Shown: positions 25,212 to 40,500 of the stretch, piece after piece
Layout of the letters: the number at the start of each line of letters is the position of its first letter
How positions within the stretch are numbered: position 1 is the first letter of the stretch
From: Hybos culiciformis
Taxonomy: Eukaryota; Arthropoda; Insecta; Diptera; Hybotidae
Direction of reading: 5' to 3'
NCBI GenBank assembly: GCA_964007475.1
Contig: OZ023274.1
Span: 102,595,372 to 102,659,371, forward strand
Length of the DNA stretch: 64,000 bases
Notes under the pieces: generated by a model
Told to the model about the DNA's origin: nothing
Seen by the model: only the letters and a program-made list of their open reading frames with translations
Database searches by the model: none
Position numbers and translations under genes: made by a program

Positions 25212-28200
25212 TTTATTATTCACATATTTAATAATAAATGCAAGATTTTGAGCACATACTGTTAGAAAATATCGCTCCTTTAGTTGTTATAATCTTTCTA
25301 CTAAATTTTATGATTTTCCACTCAGTTTTGTTTTTGAGTGTAAGTAGGATTTTGTCGACATTAGTTTAGATACGACTATTATCAATATTACTTCCGAAGT
25401 GAGTTTCTGACATAAAGTTAAAAAATAAAATGTTAAGTGTTAACACTTAGAAATGCGTATTATTATCAAACTCTAAGAATTTTTAAAAAATATTAACCCA
25501 AAAATAGAAAATTTCTAGTTAAGAATATCAATTTTGTTGTCTTAATGCATCAAATTATAAATCCATAATCCATTAAATATACATATAGATACAGTTTTCT
25601 CGTTAAAGAACTTTAAAAATTTGTGTTAATAATTATACACAGCTATGATTAGAACTTATGCTTATGCTATTTTAAAAACGGTAACCTAAAATATTAGGTA
25701 CAATAAAAAAATAATGTTTATAGTTTTAAGATAATTTTCTTATTGCCATTAAAAGAAAACAATTTAGCTAATTGGCCCAATTTTAAATTTTATTTTATTT
25801 TCTTTTTTTTTTTTGTTTATACATAAAATTTAAATATTAACTTCCCGATATAGAATTCGTATATATGTATATAATAAATATAGCTTTGATTTTCAAAATA
25901 ACATTTTAATTTTTTTTTCCTAAAAGGTAAATTTATAACAGAACTTGAAAAATGAAAGTAAAAAATTTAAAGCTTTTTAAAAATACCAGTTAAAAAAAAA
26001 AAACAAAAACTTTAATTCTAATTGTCTGAGCTAGTTTTAGCATTAAGACGATAAAAATTGATTTATATATTCAAAAATATCTTAAGGTGCCTAATTTTTG
26101 GAAATTAAAAAAAAAAATAAATTAATTATATATATAGCTAGAGCTATATCTAATTTAATGCACTTAAAAACTTATCTAACTGACCGAAAAATACAAAGTT
26201 AATGTTAATGGGAAAAATTAAATTTAAGATTTTTTTATTTATTGACATACAATTCTTTTGTTTCAATTATGACTCAAAATATGGGTCACTATCGAAGAAC
26301 TGGTTAAATTTTTATTTTATTCATGAACTGGGGATTTTATTAAATTTTATATAATTTTTTATAAATTTAATAAAGATTATTCATAATTTTCTGAATTAAT
26401 TTATGAATAAACTATTTTTTAACAAGATAAAGTTAACCTGTAGTATACCTGTAGATTGCCTGTAGTATACTTAGAGGCCTAAAAATAGAGCTATACAGAA
26501 AAAGAAATTTGAAAATTCGTTTTCAATCCTTAAGAATGGAAAAAATAAACTTTAAATAGCGCGATCTGTACTAAATCGACTAAAATATCGCTATAATGTA
26601 TTCAAATACCTTTTCCAGACCACCTGTTTATACATAGTCTCGAAATTTTTTTGGAAAACTGTAGCTAGTTTAAACAATGTTTTTTGTAATCATTATTAGA
26701 TTTTAACTCGAAAATTATAACAAAAAAAAAAAACTTTAATAACCAGAAGACATCATAAATTTAACACCATGGAAAACAAGTGACACGGCCGGCATAATTT
26801 TCGGGAAAAAAATTATGAAAACAAAGAGATAATAAAACACAAACCACAAATTATGCTAAAATTTTTGTACAGAATTCATTTTGATTTCTGCGTTTTCCTT
26901 TTAGTCAAAACGCAAAATGTACAACATGAAAAAAGCCAAAAGTAAATAATTCATCCCGCATTTCCTGCCTATAAAATAAATTAAAAAAAAAAAAAGCATA
27001 AATATATATATACCTACTTGTTTCAAAATACAAAATACACCTTTCCTTATCAATATGAAATAAATTACACATAAAAAACAACACACATTACCTGTGGCTA
27101 TATAATTATAATAAACCTAAATTGCTGTAACCGACTTTTATCATAAAAAATGTTTCAAGCCTTATTTTCATTGTATATATAGAAAGAAATTTCATATTTT
27201 GAACCGCGTAATCGATTTGGAGTTACCGACTTACTTGAATTGAGATATTTTTATAATCCTATCATCAAAAACTAAATAATTTCATCTTCTGTACCTATAG
27301 TGCTAGTCAATAGAATAAAATTATCTAAAAAACTGTTTAAAATCCAAATTGTGACCAAAGATTCGAACTGGATGGATTTGAATTAAAATTGGTGTGTTGG
27401 TAGTAGTGATCAATTGAACGTCAGAAAAAGAAGCCAAGTGGTGGATAATATTATAAAAATATTATTTATAGACTAGACACCCAGTAAAAATTAAAAATTT
27501 TAATTAGTTCCTATAAATAAATAATTTAATTACAACTGATAATCTTATATATGCCCAAAAAAGAATCAGACCATCACTTCATGCTTTTATCCCATATTAT
27601 TCTTCTGTACAAAAATTTAAATATATAATTAAGAAATTTATATACTTCCATATTTGACTTATTTAGGAATTAAAATTAAATAGCTGAAAAATTTATATTA
27701 AAATATTTTTAATAAGGAATCTCTTCTAAAAAAAAAAAGATTAGGTCTCTTTCTGCACGCATTGATGAACACCAAAAAGTGACTCATAAATATACATAAT
27801 TAATTTATATAATGGTGTTGTCTTATTCCAAACTAACTAATCTTATACTTCTTTTTATTAAAAGACTTTTACTTGCAATGTTGGGCTGAACCTTTATAGT
27901 CTTACCATCAGGATGATAAAGTTATAAAAAACAAAAACTTCATCGAAATACGTCTATAGGAACTTAATTAAACTTAAAATCTGGCAATTTATTTAAATTT
28001 CATAATACATATTTTACTTTTATTTTATTAATATTAATATATTGATGGTTCCTTCTTTTTTTTACTGTGAGCATATAATACATAAGTTATGTACAAAGTA
28101 GGTTTCGAATCAAACCAATCTCTGAACAAATTACTTTCTGTGGTGCAACCTTAATCAGATAGTCAGAAACTTTATTATTATATTATTTTCAATTAAAATC

Positions 28201-28681
28201 AAAGTATTTTTTTTTTGTAATAAAATGACTTTCAATAAATTACAAAATTAAATTATATTCATTTATTCAATATTTTGATGTGCTTCCCTGACTTTTGTGT
28301 GTCATACTTGAATGTTTTCTTTATTTTTTATTATTATTTTGTGTTTTTTATTTTTTATTTTTTTATTAAATTATACATTGTATATTATTATCGTATTATG
28401 TTTAAATTTTAACATTAAGTATATACCGGACGCATAAATAAAAGTTCTATAAAGTACATAAGTATAAACGAATTACACATTTCTTTGAAACTTATCGTAA
28501 ATAAAATATGATGTTCTCTTAAATATTACAATTCTAAAGCCATTATTATTTACTTCTTAATCTTATCTTATCAATAATATATATATAATAAGTATTATTT
28601 ATAATAAACTTTTAAGCAAAGAATTATAATAATAATATTGAAATCATTTTCATGAAAATTTATTTTGAATAAAAAGAAATT

Positions 28682-28739
28682 AAATAAGAAGTTAATGATA
28701 AGGTCAATACCAATAAATAAGAAGTTAATGATAAGGTCA
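28682..28739. repeat. Tandem duplication, 33-bp period
   Basis: The 25-bp unit starting AAATAAGAAGTTAATGATAA occurs at 28682..28706 and again at 28715..28739 without mismatch. No function is evident. Confidence 0.9.
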
Positions 28740-31700
28740 TTACAAATAAATTACCCTTACAAAACTAATTATAATTTTTTTTTGATACGTTGACATTTAT
28801 TGACTAAATATTTAGTTTTAGTTTTGAATAATTGTTATAAAAATAATTTAAATTCATATTCTTTTATTATATTTTAGACTTGACCAACTGCATAAAACTT
28901 ACCACATCACTGCATAAAACTTATCTTAATAGAGCTTGCAGGCTATTCTTCATTTTTTAGATATATTTCATACCTCTAAATCCGTCCCTAAAGGAAATTT
29001 CAGCAAAATAGATAAGGCCTTGTAATTCAGGCAATTTTAAGGCTCTTTATACTTTTATTAGATATTTCTCGCAAATTTAGTTATCCGTTTTGATTAAATT
29101 TGGGATTGGAAGTCTACAAAATGTTTATTATTCATACAAATAAGGAAATAACTTCTCAAACGGAACAGCTGTCGTCACATTATCGATATTCTTAAAAACA
29201 AATGTCATTGATTTATATTACATAAACATATATCTTTTTTTTTGGTTATTGTTTTAATATAAATTTATTTTGATTTCTAATAGAAAATTTAAAAATTCAT
29301 AGTTTTTAACTCGCCTTTCATTTGTCTATATACTTCTCTAAACTGCTGCAACTCCCCAAGATGACGCCCAGCTGCCTTTTTAAACTTTTGATAAAACAAA
29401 AATTCCACAACATCGTAATTATAAAAACATTTAAAAACTTATAAGTATTTTGTTCATACTAAATAACAAACATTAAATTTCGGTTTTTTTAATCAAATAA
29501 ACAAAAGTGCAGACATATTTTTTGTGAAATTTTTATTTCAAAATTTTCAGGAAGGATTTTAATTCAAAAAAAAAAAAAAAAACAAAAAATTATTTTTATT
29601 GTTTCTACTTAATTTTTTATAACATCCTACAAACATAAAATGCAACACCATAAATAAATAAAAACAATAAAAATTAATTCAGACCACTTCACATGACTTA
29701 GTTAGTTAGTTGTTTGTTTTTTTGCTGTTTTTTGGTCGCTGAATAAAAACTAAATAAATTTTTTTTTTTGTTTTAATTCAAAAACTAAAAGGAATTATAA
29801 TTTCATATATATAAATATTCCCTGCAGTAAAGTTTTAACTAATAAACTTATATAGGTAGGTATTTTCGTCGTTCGTGGGCATAAAACTTGTGTACATAGT
29901 GAGTTCGTTTTAAAAGTTTGATATTGAAATTTGAAAGAAGAAACTCACTGTAGCTTTATAGATTTGGAACTTAATGTGACATTTACATTGACTGAGGCAA
30001 AAGCTATACAATTCTTCTCGATTTATGTTAACTATAGTTAGAATTTCTTTTTCCATGCAACAAACATAATATGCATTCTCAAACTTAAGGAAATTGCATT
30101 TATGTTGTGTAAAAAAAATAATAATAATAAATTTTAGTAATTTTTCTGTATAAATGTTTTATATATACACAAAAGTACCGCTCCAAGGCACCTCAATCAT
30201 TATAATATTTTTGTTTACAAATAAAATAATATGAAAGTATACAGCATATAATTTTTAATTAAAAATTATGTTTTAAAGAACTCTGCAAAAAAAAAAAAAA
30301 AATGAAAATGGTACTTTTCAAACAACATACTGAATTTAGTTTTGAAAACTTAAAAGCGTTGTCGCAATATTTTCCGTTATGATGAATGATAATCAAATAT
30401 GAAGTTTGTTTTTTTTTTCCATACCGAAAGCTATAAATTATACTGAATATGTGTAATAAAAGTATGGATTAAAATGTATGTAGGTACATAGACATAAAAA
30501 TGTGTTCTAACAAGTAACTAAAATTAATGTGAAGTGATAAGTTTTATGTAAAATATTTCCTATATAAATAGATGAGTTTCGTTTCATTGACTCAGCAATA
30601 CCCAGAAAACGCATTGAATGGTTACACGTATTCAATTTTAATTATTAATTAATTTAATTCTAGAAATTGCTGTCTGAAAGTTCTAAGTGAATGCTAGGCC
30701 TCTGAGTGTATTATCGTATTATCAAAATGACAAACAACCATTAAAATATTCGGTCTATTGCTTCAATATTTTTGAACAGATATCAATAAAATGCAAAATC
30801 AAAAGACATTATTATATTTCCTTTTTATCAAAAAATCTAACAAAAAAATTAGCCCAAACCAACAAGTTCACCACCCACTACTCATCATAGCTTATGATAT
30901 TATTAAACAAAAAAATAACGAATTTTTCCAAACTTTATTTCCAATGGAAATATTATTTTGTTTTGTATTTAACAAGAACTAACTATCTGAATAGGAAAAA
31001 AAAATCACTTTAATTCTTAAAACTATAAAATATAAACATTTATAGCTTTAGTGTGCTTGGATTATGTTTTTGTATATATAATAGTTAGTTTCATGTTGTG
31101 AAGAACATAACATCATCAACCAATATTGGATATAGGTATACTATAAAATAAATTTAAAGACTAAAGTATTTTTTGTTAAGAGTCAAAAGTTAGATAATAT
31201 TGAATAGAGAAAAAAAAAGTAGTAACTATGTATACACATACTCCCGATAGAATTCAATGCAAATTACAATATCCAAAAATTAAAAATCAATTAAGGAAAA
31301 TAATTTTGTTTTTATCTAATTTGTCATAAGTAGTATATGATGCTACAAAATTAGGGTCGTCGAAGGAAAAGAGAAGGTAATCAGAAGTTCAATTCCAACA
31401 ATATTTTTCCTTGTTGAAATTAGAACTCGGAAATTCAAGTTTTATCAGCGTAGACGAACTTCAAAACATTGCTCTACATAATGTTTTCGTCAAACCGATC
31501 TATCGAGCAAAAATTAAACTTATACCTAACAAAAATTATTGTTTAAAAACAGTTTAACTTTTCTTAAAATAACTAAAATTATGCTTTACTTCATTCTAAA
31601 ACTATCAGATACATACAAATAACAAATTTATGCATAAAAATTTAATGTTTTTTTTTATTTAATTTTTTTTTTTGTTTTTCACTTTTTGCAATTGTATCAA

Positions 31701-32114
31701 AACATTGTTTTATAATTTGCAGAAGAAGGAAAAAAAAAAAAGGAATAATAATAAAAATAAAACTGAAATATCTTTGAAAACGTGGGTGCATTAAACTATC
31801 CAAATAAAACATACAACTAGTATATGGAAAAACAAGATTTTCAATTAAAAAAAAAAAATAATAATAATAACAAAGCATAAGCTAAATTGGATTTATCTAT
31901 GATCAATTTTTTTGTTTTTTTTTTTTATTTCTATGTTTTTTTTTTTTTTTTCAATTATTTCATGTTACTTTTAGTTAAGGGATGTAACAATATCAACTTC
32001 GCGTACCAGATGATTTGGTTTTTTTTATTTTACTAGTCTTATTTATGATGATAATATCTATAGTGTCAAAATTAGAAATAATATTTACATTCGATTTAAA
32101 TTTTCGAAATATTT

Positions 32115-32146
32115 AGTCGGTACTGTATGTAGTCGGTACTGCATGT
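32115..32146. repeat. Tandem duplication, 16-bp unit
   Basis: AGTCGGTACTGTATGT is followed immediately by AGTCGGTACTGCATGT, one mismatch. Confidence 0.9.
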
Positions 32147-32909
32147 ACAGGCTAACTATCTAATATTGTAAGAGTTAAAATGCGGATATTATTAAAAAAG
32201 TAAAAAAGCTACCACAGATTCACAAATGTTCAATTTGTAAGTAAAGCAGAGAAATGCATGAGTACACTTGTATTACAAATCACTCGTGAATACACTTGAT
32301 TTATTCAATATATGAATAGTTCAACTCAAAATAGAAACAAGTGTGAATAGGTATATGATTCATAATATTTTTTCAATACATTAGAATTGTATTGAGTTTT
32401 TTGTATCAAGTCAAATTTCTATTCGCAAGTATAGTGAATAGTGAAATATGTATTGCGTATATTGAATGCATTGGGTAATCTTCTAAGGAAATTTAATTTC
32501 CTAAAAAAAAATATTTCGTAAAAATTTCGTAAAAATTTCCTAAAAAAACTGTTAAAAATGTACCTATACTTAATTAGATGATATTTTTTTCATTCATACG
32601 TATTGTTTTTATATTAGGCACTTGCTGCATTCATAGCATTCATAACAAAAACAAATCAACATCAAGTGGTATTGAGTAGATATTGTTGTTTTGCAAGTCA
32701 ATGTAATATAAGTGTTTCTTATGTGCAAGTAGAATATGAATAGCTCATTTTTTTTTCTGTAATTGGTATTATTCTGTATTGAAATATTGCGAGTGATTTG
32801 TTTTTGTTTATGAATAGTATTACGCAGTTCTCTGAAGTAAAGTTAAGTCAACATGTAAGTTAAGTTAAGTTTTCTAATCAATAATCATCTTAAATACATA
32901 AAAGTAGAT

Positions 32910-33093
32910 TACAACACATGTTAAGAAAATTTGTTATTACAACGAGTTGTGTATACACAAAAAAAAAACGACACGAGTCAATACTTATATCACGAGACCG
33001 TTAGGTCGAGTGATATAATATTGACAAGTGTCCATGTGTTTTTGTGTATGTACACAACGAGCTGTATAACAAATTTTATTAACATGTTTTGTA
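32910..33093. mobile_element. Palindromic foldback/MITE-like element, 184 bp
   Basis: The two halves are imperfect reverse complements over roughly 85 bp each. The left half begins ACAACACATGTTAAGAAAAT and the right half, reverse-complemented, begins ACAAAACATGTTAATAAAAT. Both continue through TTTGTTAT, CGTTGTG/CGAGTTGTG, TACACAAAAA, GTCAATA and TATATCAC, and meet near GACCGTTAGGTC at 32996..33007. No clear target duplication was seen. Transcribed from either side, it would fold into a long hairpin. Confidence 0.75.
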
Positions 33094-33753
33094 CACTGTT
33101 TTAATGCGCATGTGAGAGGTAGTTGCAATCAACACATTTGCAATGCAAAAAATAAACAAAAGTTCAAAATGAAGTAAGTAAATAAAATTTACTTAATTAA
33201 ATAATTACATGTGTATTGACCGAACTAAATTTGCGATTGTAAATACAACTTACCGATCCCATGCACATTAAAATAATTTTCTGAATTTATTTTTAAAAAC
33301 GAAAGTCCCCAGAATTCAATGGAATTAAAAATAACGTAACAAAATATTTCTGTTTTTTTTTTATCATTACCCTTACATCATCCATTATAACTCTATGTTG
33401 CAATTTAATGCTCGTCTATTAAAAACAAAAAGATATATATAAATGTATACATTTTTTTTCATTTTATCTATTTTTTGTATAGGATTTACATTTATGTTCA
33501 TAAAAATAAACCCGAAGTAAATAACATACAAAAAATAAAAAAAAATAAAATAAAAAAATAAATAGGAACAAAAACAAAACCGTCAATATTTTTTATAATT
33601 TATTTTTAGTATCACGTCTACATGTCGGCGAAAAACCTAATGATAATGTATTAGTGGTGGTCGTGATTTCTATTTCTTTAATTTTATATATTTACGTTTT
33701 ACTTTTTTATTTTTTTTCGTTTTTTATTTCTTGATAAAACATAATTTTAAATT

Positions 33754-33776
33754 AAAAAAAAAAAAAAAAAAAAAAA
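33754..33776 (+). repeat. 23-base poly(A) run
   Basis: Uninterrupted A23. No ORF or target duplication was found to make it a retrocopy tail. Confidence 0.9.
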
Positions 33777-34242
33777 TATTATGCATGCACCTTGCCTAAT
33801 GACATAATTTTTAAGAATTTCACTACTCTAGAATATGAATTAAATAGAATTTTGTTTTTGATTTCAAATTCTTTTATATACGATAGAAATAATTTTACCA
33901 CTAACGTTACACTAACTTACTTACATAGAAAATAATTTTGAAATTAATAATTAAATAGGTGCATCAAAAATTATAGAACTATCTAATACATTATTAATAC
34001 CAGTTTATTATACAAAAATGTAGGACAAAACCTAATAAATGTGAAAAATGTAAATATTTGGACACAATTGGATTGTATACAAATTTTTTTAAGGCTTCGA
34101 AATCGACATTTAAAGTAAACTTTATTGAAATTCATTAAGGCTTTTAAAAAAACTTACTTGTCAAATTTTAAACTTGAGTAAGAAAATAAATATAAATTTT
34201 GACCAGAAGAAGGTTTCTAACTCTAGTACGAAGCATCTATAA

Positions 34243-34515
34243 AGTTTCGTCTGCTGAGAAATGAAACAACGTATAATGAAAGGTATAGTTTCGAGTAATT
34301 TGAGTTTAAAGATTTGAAAATAAAAAAAAAACGTATGGAAAAATATCAAGTAACATAAAATTTTCATCTAAGAAACACATTTTAATCAACATTAAGAATA
34401 TTGCAAAATAGTTGTACTTATAAAATCGAGTACGAGGAATCGAATGGTGCGATTATCTAATAATGACGTATAAATATCATCCGTTGTTTCATTTCTCAGC
34501 AGACAGTTTCATCCT
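34243..34515. repeat. Inverted repeat pair, ~30-bp arms
   Basis: The left arm (about 34243..34271, containing TCTGCTGAGAAATGAAACAA) reappears reverse-complemented at about 34482..34511 (TTGTTTCATTTCTCAGCAGA). Beyond the arms the similarity fades. It is probably the remnant of a small TIR element or a local inverted duplication. Confidence 0.7.
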
Positions 34516-37500
34516 TTAGTTAAAACGAAAGTACACAAGATAATGTATATTTTGACATTCCAAACGACCGAATAGTTTTTGAATTCAAAATAATTTTTTT
34601 TACTAACATAACATCCAAATCTCCAGGAAATATCTTAAAATAAACAAATTACAAAATCTGACAGAATAAAATTTCAATTTTGGAATCATTAATCTTTAAA
34701 TATTCATATATACATTATAATTGTGTACAACATAATATATATACCTATAATATGCATTGAATTAATCATAATGTTTATTACAAAAAAAAATATATATATA
34801 TATTATGTACACAAATGTAAAATATGAATGAAATATTATATTAAATGGCGTTATTTGACACCACAAACGTCATGAAATGAAAGTGTGAAATTCATTTTGG
34901 TTTCATTCCATTACCGTTACAGTAAATTACGCTTCTAACCATAAATGAAACATATAGGTATATACGTAATATGAAATCCATAACATGTTAAAAATAAATC
35001 ATTCACTTAATTATCAACTTAATGTTAAAAAAAATTATAATCTGTTGAAATAATTTTTTGTTTGCATTATTTAAAAAAAAATATTCGCTTACAAATTTTG
35101 CAAATTAAAAAAAAAAATAAAAAATTAAATTACGCAAATTTACGAGATGAAAGTTTTTTTTTATAGCTTAATATATTCAATATTATAATAATATGTACGA
35201 AATATGAACCAATTGGTTCGAGGGTTAACAAAAAATGTATTAAGTTATGAATATTTTTTGCAATAGATATCTTCTCTCTCGACTCTGGATGTTTTGAATT
35301 AAGAGTTTGCATGGAAGTTGATTCTTTTTTTGCATTTTAGCATGAGATGGATAGACGATCAGACGGACATTTAATGAAAACATTTATATAGAAAAATAAA
35401 TAAAATTCGATGAAAGGTCAGAAGAATGATTAAAAGGAACCGCTTAGATGTCATATTTTTTTTAATTTGTTGATGGGATCCATAATTATGTTTTTTGAAA
35501 GAAAAATCTTTCATATAATTTATTTATTTTTTTTAATTTTTCTTTATACGCGCCGCTGCGCCGTTTGGCGCCATTTGTTCAATTGGGTTAAAACAAATTT
35601 GCTTTAATATATAAATGTTTTTACATAAATATAATGTATATCTAAGACCAACACAGAAACCATATAAGTTGTACAACATATACACATTCTTTCATAATTT
35701 TTTTTTTAATTCATAATTTTAAATATTTTATTAATAAATTTTATTTGATTTTTTGCCATGTGCATATATTGTATAGATAGATATACATATAATATGTATT
35801 TTATTTATGTTTATCGATTATTATTATTATTATTATGAATTGCAATTATATTGCTACTGCAAAAAAATAAAAAAAAAATAAATATCTACAAGCTGCTATT
35901 ATATTTTTTTTCTTGTTTATAAATAATAATAATAATAATAATTCTTTTTTAGCTCACATATTTTTACGAAATTATGTGGTAACAAAAAAAAAGTGTAAGT
36001 GCTTCGCAACGGAATTATGTGTTTGGAATTATTTCCTGATTTTATGTATATAAAATAAAAATTTATTTGGATTTTTATTCAAAGTAAATTAAAAAATTCA
36101 GTCCAAATTAGAAAATTAATTATTCAACTTGATAATCAAGATGAAAAATTTATGAATGAAGTGGAAAAAAAAATAAACAAAAAACCTGTATATTGGCACT
36201 AATTCAAGCACATAAAAAAAAACAAATTGGATATCATCGACACGGAAAATTTTAATTAAAAGTAAAATTTCCCTAAGTGAAAAATCTTAAAACAAGTTTT
36301 TTATTTTAATGTCCAGGAAATTACTTACTTTCAAAATTATTTTTTGTTTTTATTATTTGTAGATAACAACAAAGAAGAAAAAAAATAGAAATTAATTAAA
36401 AAAAATTGATGTTTCAATGTGGGTCTGTCTCACAAGTCTATTCATAATATAACTATATAAATAATAGCATTCATAATTCCAAAATTAATTAATTAATCAA
36501 TATTAACATTTGATCTTAAACTAAATTTACTATTGATACTTCTCTTAGGGGCTAAAATACTTGCATTTAATATTTCCAAAAACGGCAAGCAAATAAGTAG
36601 CCAAACATCATAATTTTCTCTATACTCCATACATCTGAACAAATTACCCACAGCGTTTTCGAAATTCGAACTGTAGAGTAGAAACTCCTTAAATTTTACT
36701 CTTAAAAAACGAAATAATAACGAGTCCAAAGTTTATGAATTATTAAACAATCATAAAATCCACAACCAGACAAAGGTTGCAATTTATATCGAGACTCGAA
36801 TGCATAGAAAAAAAAATAAAAGTGTTGAATTTTCATTCAAAAAAAATTAAAATATAAACAAAAAATTATTTTCTTTTTTAATATTTTAAATTTTACTAAA
36901 GGGCGACAAACTAATAAGTAAAAAAATAAAAAATCTAAATTGTGATATTTTTAGATTATACGCTGCAGGTCACCACATTTATTTTTTTCACTTCAAAATA
37001 CAAAAAAAATTAATTCTAAAATTAAAGACACTTTTTCAAATGATTCAAATTTAGTTTGTTTTTTTTTTTTGTTTTGAACGCATAAAAATTAAAATTACAT
37101 TTTACATATTTTTTATGGTTAAACAAATTTAAGTATATATACTGAAAAAAGTAAGAAAATAAACTATATATTTTAGATTTAGGGGCAGAAGTTCGACGGT
37201 CATATTGCTTAAAATGTTTGCTTGTGGTTCTTCAGCATTAATTCAGAATTAAGATAAGGTTGGTTATTTCGAATCTGATTCGATCGTATATAAATCAAGT
37301 GAAATTCTCTTCTTCTAATTTTAATTCTATAAAAATTTTCTTTTCTTTATACTCGAATCGAAATTCATAATAATCGAGTCATCTATCCTCTTTCTGGTTT
37401 TGAAAAAAAAAAAATAATAGATATTATTTCATAGCACAAAAATTGTTTGCACTCTATCACAACAATTTTCATTAAAATTTGTTATTTAGCAATTTTTTTT

Positions 37501-40500
37501 AAATAAATTCAAATTTATATAAAAATCACATGAAATAAGCTTTTTATTAACGCACTAACAGCTATTTTATTATACTTTTATAATTTAATTTTTGATAGTC
37601 AAGCATAATTTTGATTTTTTTTTTTTTGTGAACACTAATATTTAATTTTATATTCTTATTCAAATTCCCATAATTCATTAAATTGAGAAAGAAGAAAGCG
37701 TTTGGGTACGCACTTTTTGTATGAAAAAAAAAAAATTCTTTTGTAATTTAATAATAAAATTACATTGACCTTTTTTTCATAAGCCTAAAAATATTATATA
37801 AAAAAAAAAAAATAATAATAATTAATTATTAAAATAAAATTAATTGTACAATAATTCGCTTTTCATGACTTTTTTTATTGTGAACATGCATGTGAAAATA
37901 GCGCACCAACTTTTGATTTAGGTAAAATAATTTAAAAGTATATAAATGATTTTTTTTGTTTTTAGACTTAGACTAAAACTACATAACTAATTATATATAT
38001 ATTCTTAAGATGGACCGGAACTTTTACAGCTGTTCAAAAGTGCATCAAACCAAATATATTGGCAAAGCAAACTGTGTCTAAGTTTAACACTTCTTCCAAT
38101 TATAAACTATCATTCCACATCCCGGAGTTAATAAAAGGATTTCGCTTGACTTCAAATTTTAAACGACAACAACTCCTTTTTTTTTGTCTCAATAAAGATA
38201 TAAATAATTTCTCTTTTTATAAAATTCTGGTTTATAATTTATATGGCTTGACTGTACAGTATTTTGTTTTGTTTTTTTTTAATTTTTTTTTAATTTTTGG
38301 TAAGAGATGTAACATCTGTTCTTGAGACCAGAAATCAGACATTTAAAAAAAAAAAAATTTCTAGTTATTTAATGATATTTTCTCTTTTTCGTTTCAGCAT
38401 TAAGCTTTTACATTATAAAATGCATTATTAAAAGGGAATTAAGTGTAATTTTTTATGTATAGTGGAGTTAATGTGGAAAAATATAATGTGAAAACATGTT
38501 GGTCTTGTTTAACTATGCTATAAGATTTATGATTATACCATTAGGAAGTTAAGCAAAAAAAAAATATTTTTTTTTCATATATTATTTATTTTAAATTTTA
38601 TATATAAATATATATTTAGAATTCAATTTTAACTTTGCTTAAATCAAAAATTATATGACTCAATAATAGAAATTCTGCTTTCTAAAGCTCATATTTAAAT
38701 ATGATATTTATATAACTAAAAGCTTTGTATTAAATTTTAAGCGATGAAAATCTGAAGCTACTGCTTATTTTATAAAATTTTCATAATTTTCGGAAGTTTT
38801 CTTTTTAAGCCGATACATTAAAGTTTGGTGCAGCAAGTAATACAGTGTTCGACACTATACTCAAATATTTATGCACTCTTCTTTAATACTAAGTAAAAAT
38901 CCAACTAAATCATAACAATTTTTTTCTATAATATTGAAATCAGAATGCCTGACCCTTCTTTAAAGCATAAAAAACAAAAAATTCAAATTTTTTTTTTAAT
39001 TTAATGGCAAGACAAATGCCATAAACATAATTCGTCTGTTGTTGTATATATATGATTCTTTAATACAAAAATTTAAAAATAGCATTATTATTATGTTGTA
39101 CATAAAAATTCTTACTTTTACTACACTACTTAATGCATGTCTTATTCACATAAATTTATATTTTTTAAAAACATAATTCGAGCTATGACAAATTAGCCAT
39201 GGGTGTCGACTATAACTAATGATTAAATTAATTATATCACAGAACAAAAAAAAAAAAAAATGAAACAAAATTCCAATGAATGTTATAATAAATTCCTTAT
39301 AAACATTTCACTTTTCTTTAAAAAATTAAATTTTAAATTCCATAAAAAAGTACTAATAATTTTTTCTTTTTTTTTCAACAAAATGAAAAAGTTTTAAACA
39401 TTTTGCATAGACAGAAGTTTAGTCGTTATATAAAAAACAAACTATATGAACATAATTCAAGAACTCAATCTCGAACCGAACCAAAATGGGTGTTTTTTTG
39501 GATAACTACATATTTCCAACTATACAGTTCGGAGAGTTTTATGAATTGAAAGCAGTTTCCAATGCATTCACTTTAAAGTTCACTTTATTCTAACAAGTTT
39601 CCTTCTTTCACTAATTTCAGTAATTTGGGCACATAAAAATAATCAATTCCTTTTCTTCATAAGACTAGTAGCTGAACATCAGATATAATTGAAGCTATGA
39701 CTTTAAGAAATTTTAAATAACAGCTTTTTCCATAATTATAATTAAAATCACTCTTTTCAATTTCTGTAAATTATGAAAATTATATATTTGGCGCCAATAA
39801 GATTAAATGCTTTTTCCTTCACATTTTCTTTTAATTGTCCAACAACATAATATTTATAAAGAAAGAATATATATGTATATAATATTTTTATGTTGGAATT
39901 CCACACTGTTTAAAATCACATTGCTCCCACAAATAATTTTTTTTTTTTAAATACGAAACGCCAATCACTTTCTATAATTTTTGTGTATAAAAAGATTACA
40001 TCGATTTTTTTTTTCTTTTTTTATACTGTGCTGTAATCATATGATTTCTTAATTACATAAAGAAATATTAAGTAAAAAAAAAAAAAACCTATAAATATTA
40101 TATATACGTACAATTTTAGAAAGAAGAAAAGAACGTGCAAAATTTAAAGTTATATATGCGATGATTTTATTAAAAGCCATTCAGAAGCATTTAAAAAAGT
40201 AACAAAGTGAGTGGATAAAAAAAAAATTATGGGTCATCCCACTCTGCTAATATATCAAATTGTTATGAAAATAGATGGGAAAATGCTTCATACTATTGCT
40301 ATGTATACATTGCACGTAATTCGAGTAGTATGTTCAATTTTGAGATAATTTTTTTCAAACTTTATCGGAATAATGGTCACCATATGATGGCATAACGCAA
40401 TCTTAACATAAAATTTTACAGATTTATAAGATATGCTCAAAATAAATAATATGTAATATTTAGCATGCCAAATTTATAGAAAAAAAACTAATTTTATTTT

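Noticed and set aside
27053..27125. Donor CAG|GTAATG near 27087 on the minus strand
   Set aside because: The only nearby acceptor has no pyrimidine tract and would give a 34-nt exon.
33254..33280. Possible micro-exon with strong donor TCG|GTAAGT and acceptor TTCAG (minus strand)
   Set aside because: Only 27 nt long with a purine-interrupted pyrimidine tract; too weak to annotate.
34158..34253. Exon-like block on the minus strand (TTTCATTTCTCAG| ... GACAA|GTAAGT)
   Set aside because: The acceptor lies inside an inverted repeat whose other arm at about 34482..34511 contains the same CTCAG string, so the signal is explained by the repeat.
36493..36729. 78-codon open frame on the minus strand with balanced composition
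   Set aside because: No signal peptide, motif, splice sites or good start context; a frame this length is expected by chance in 64 kb.
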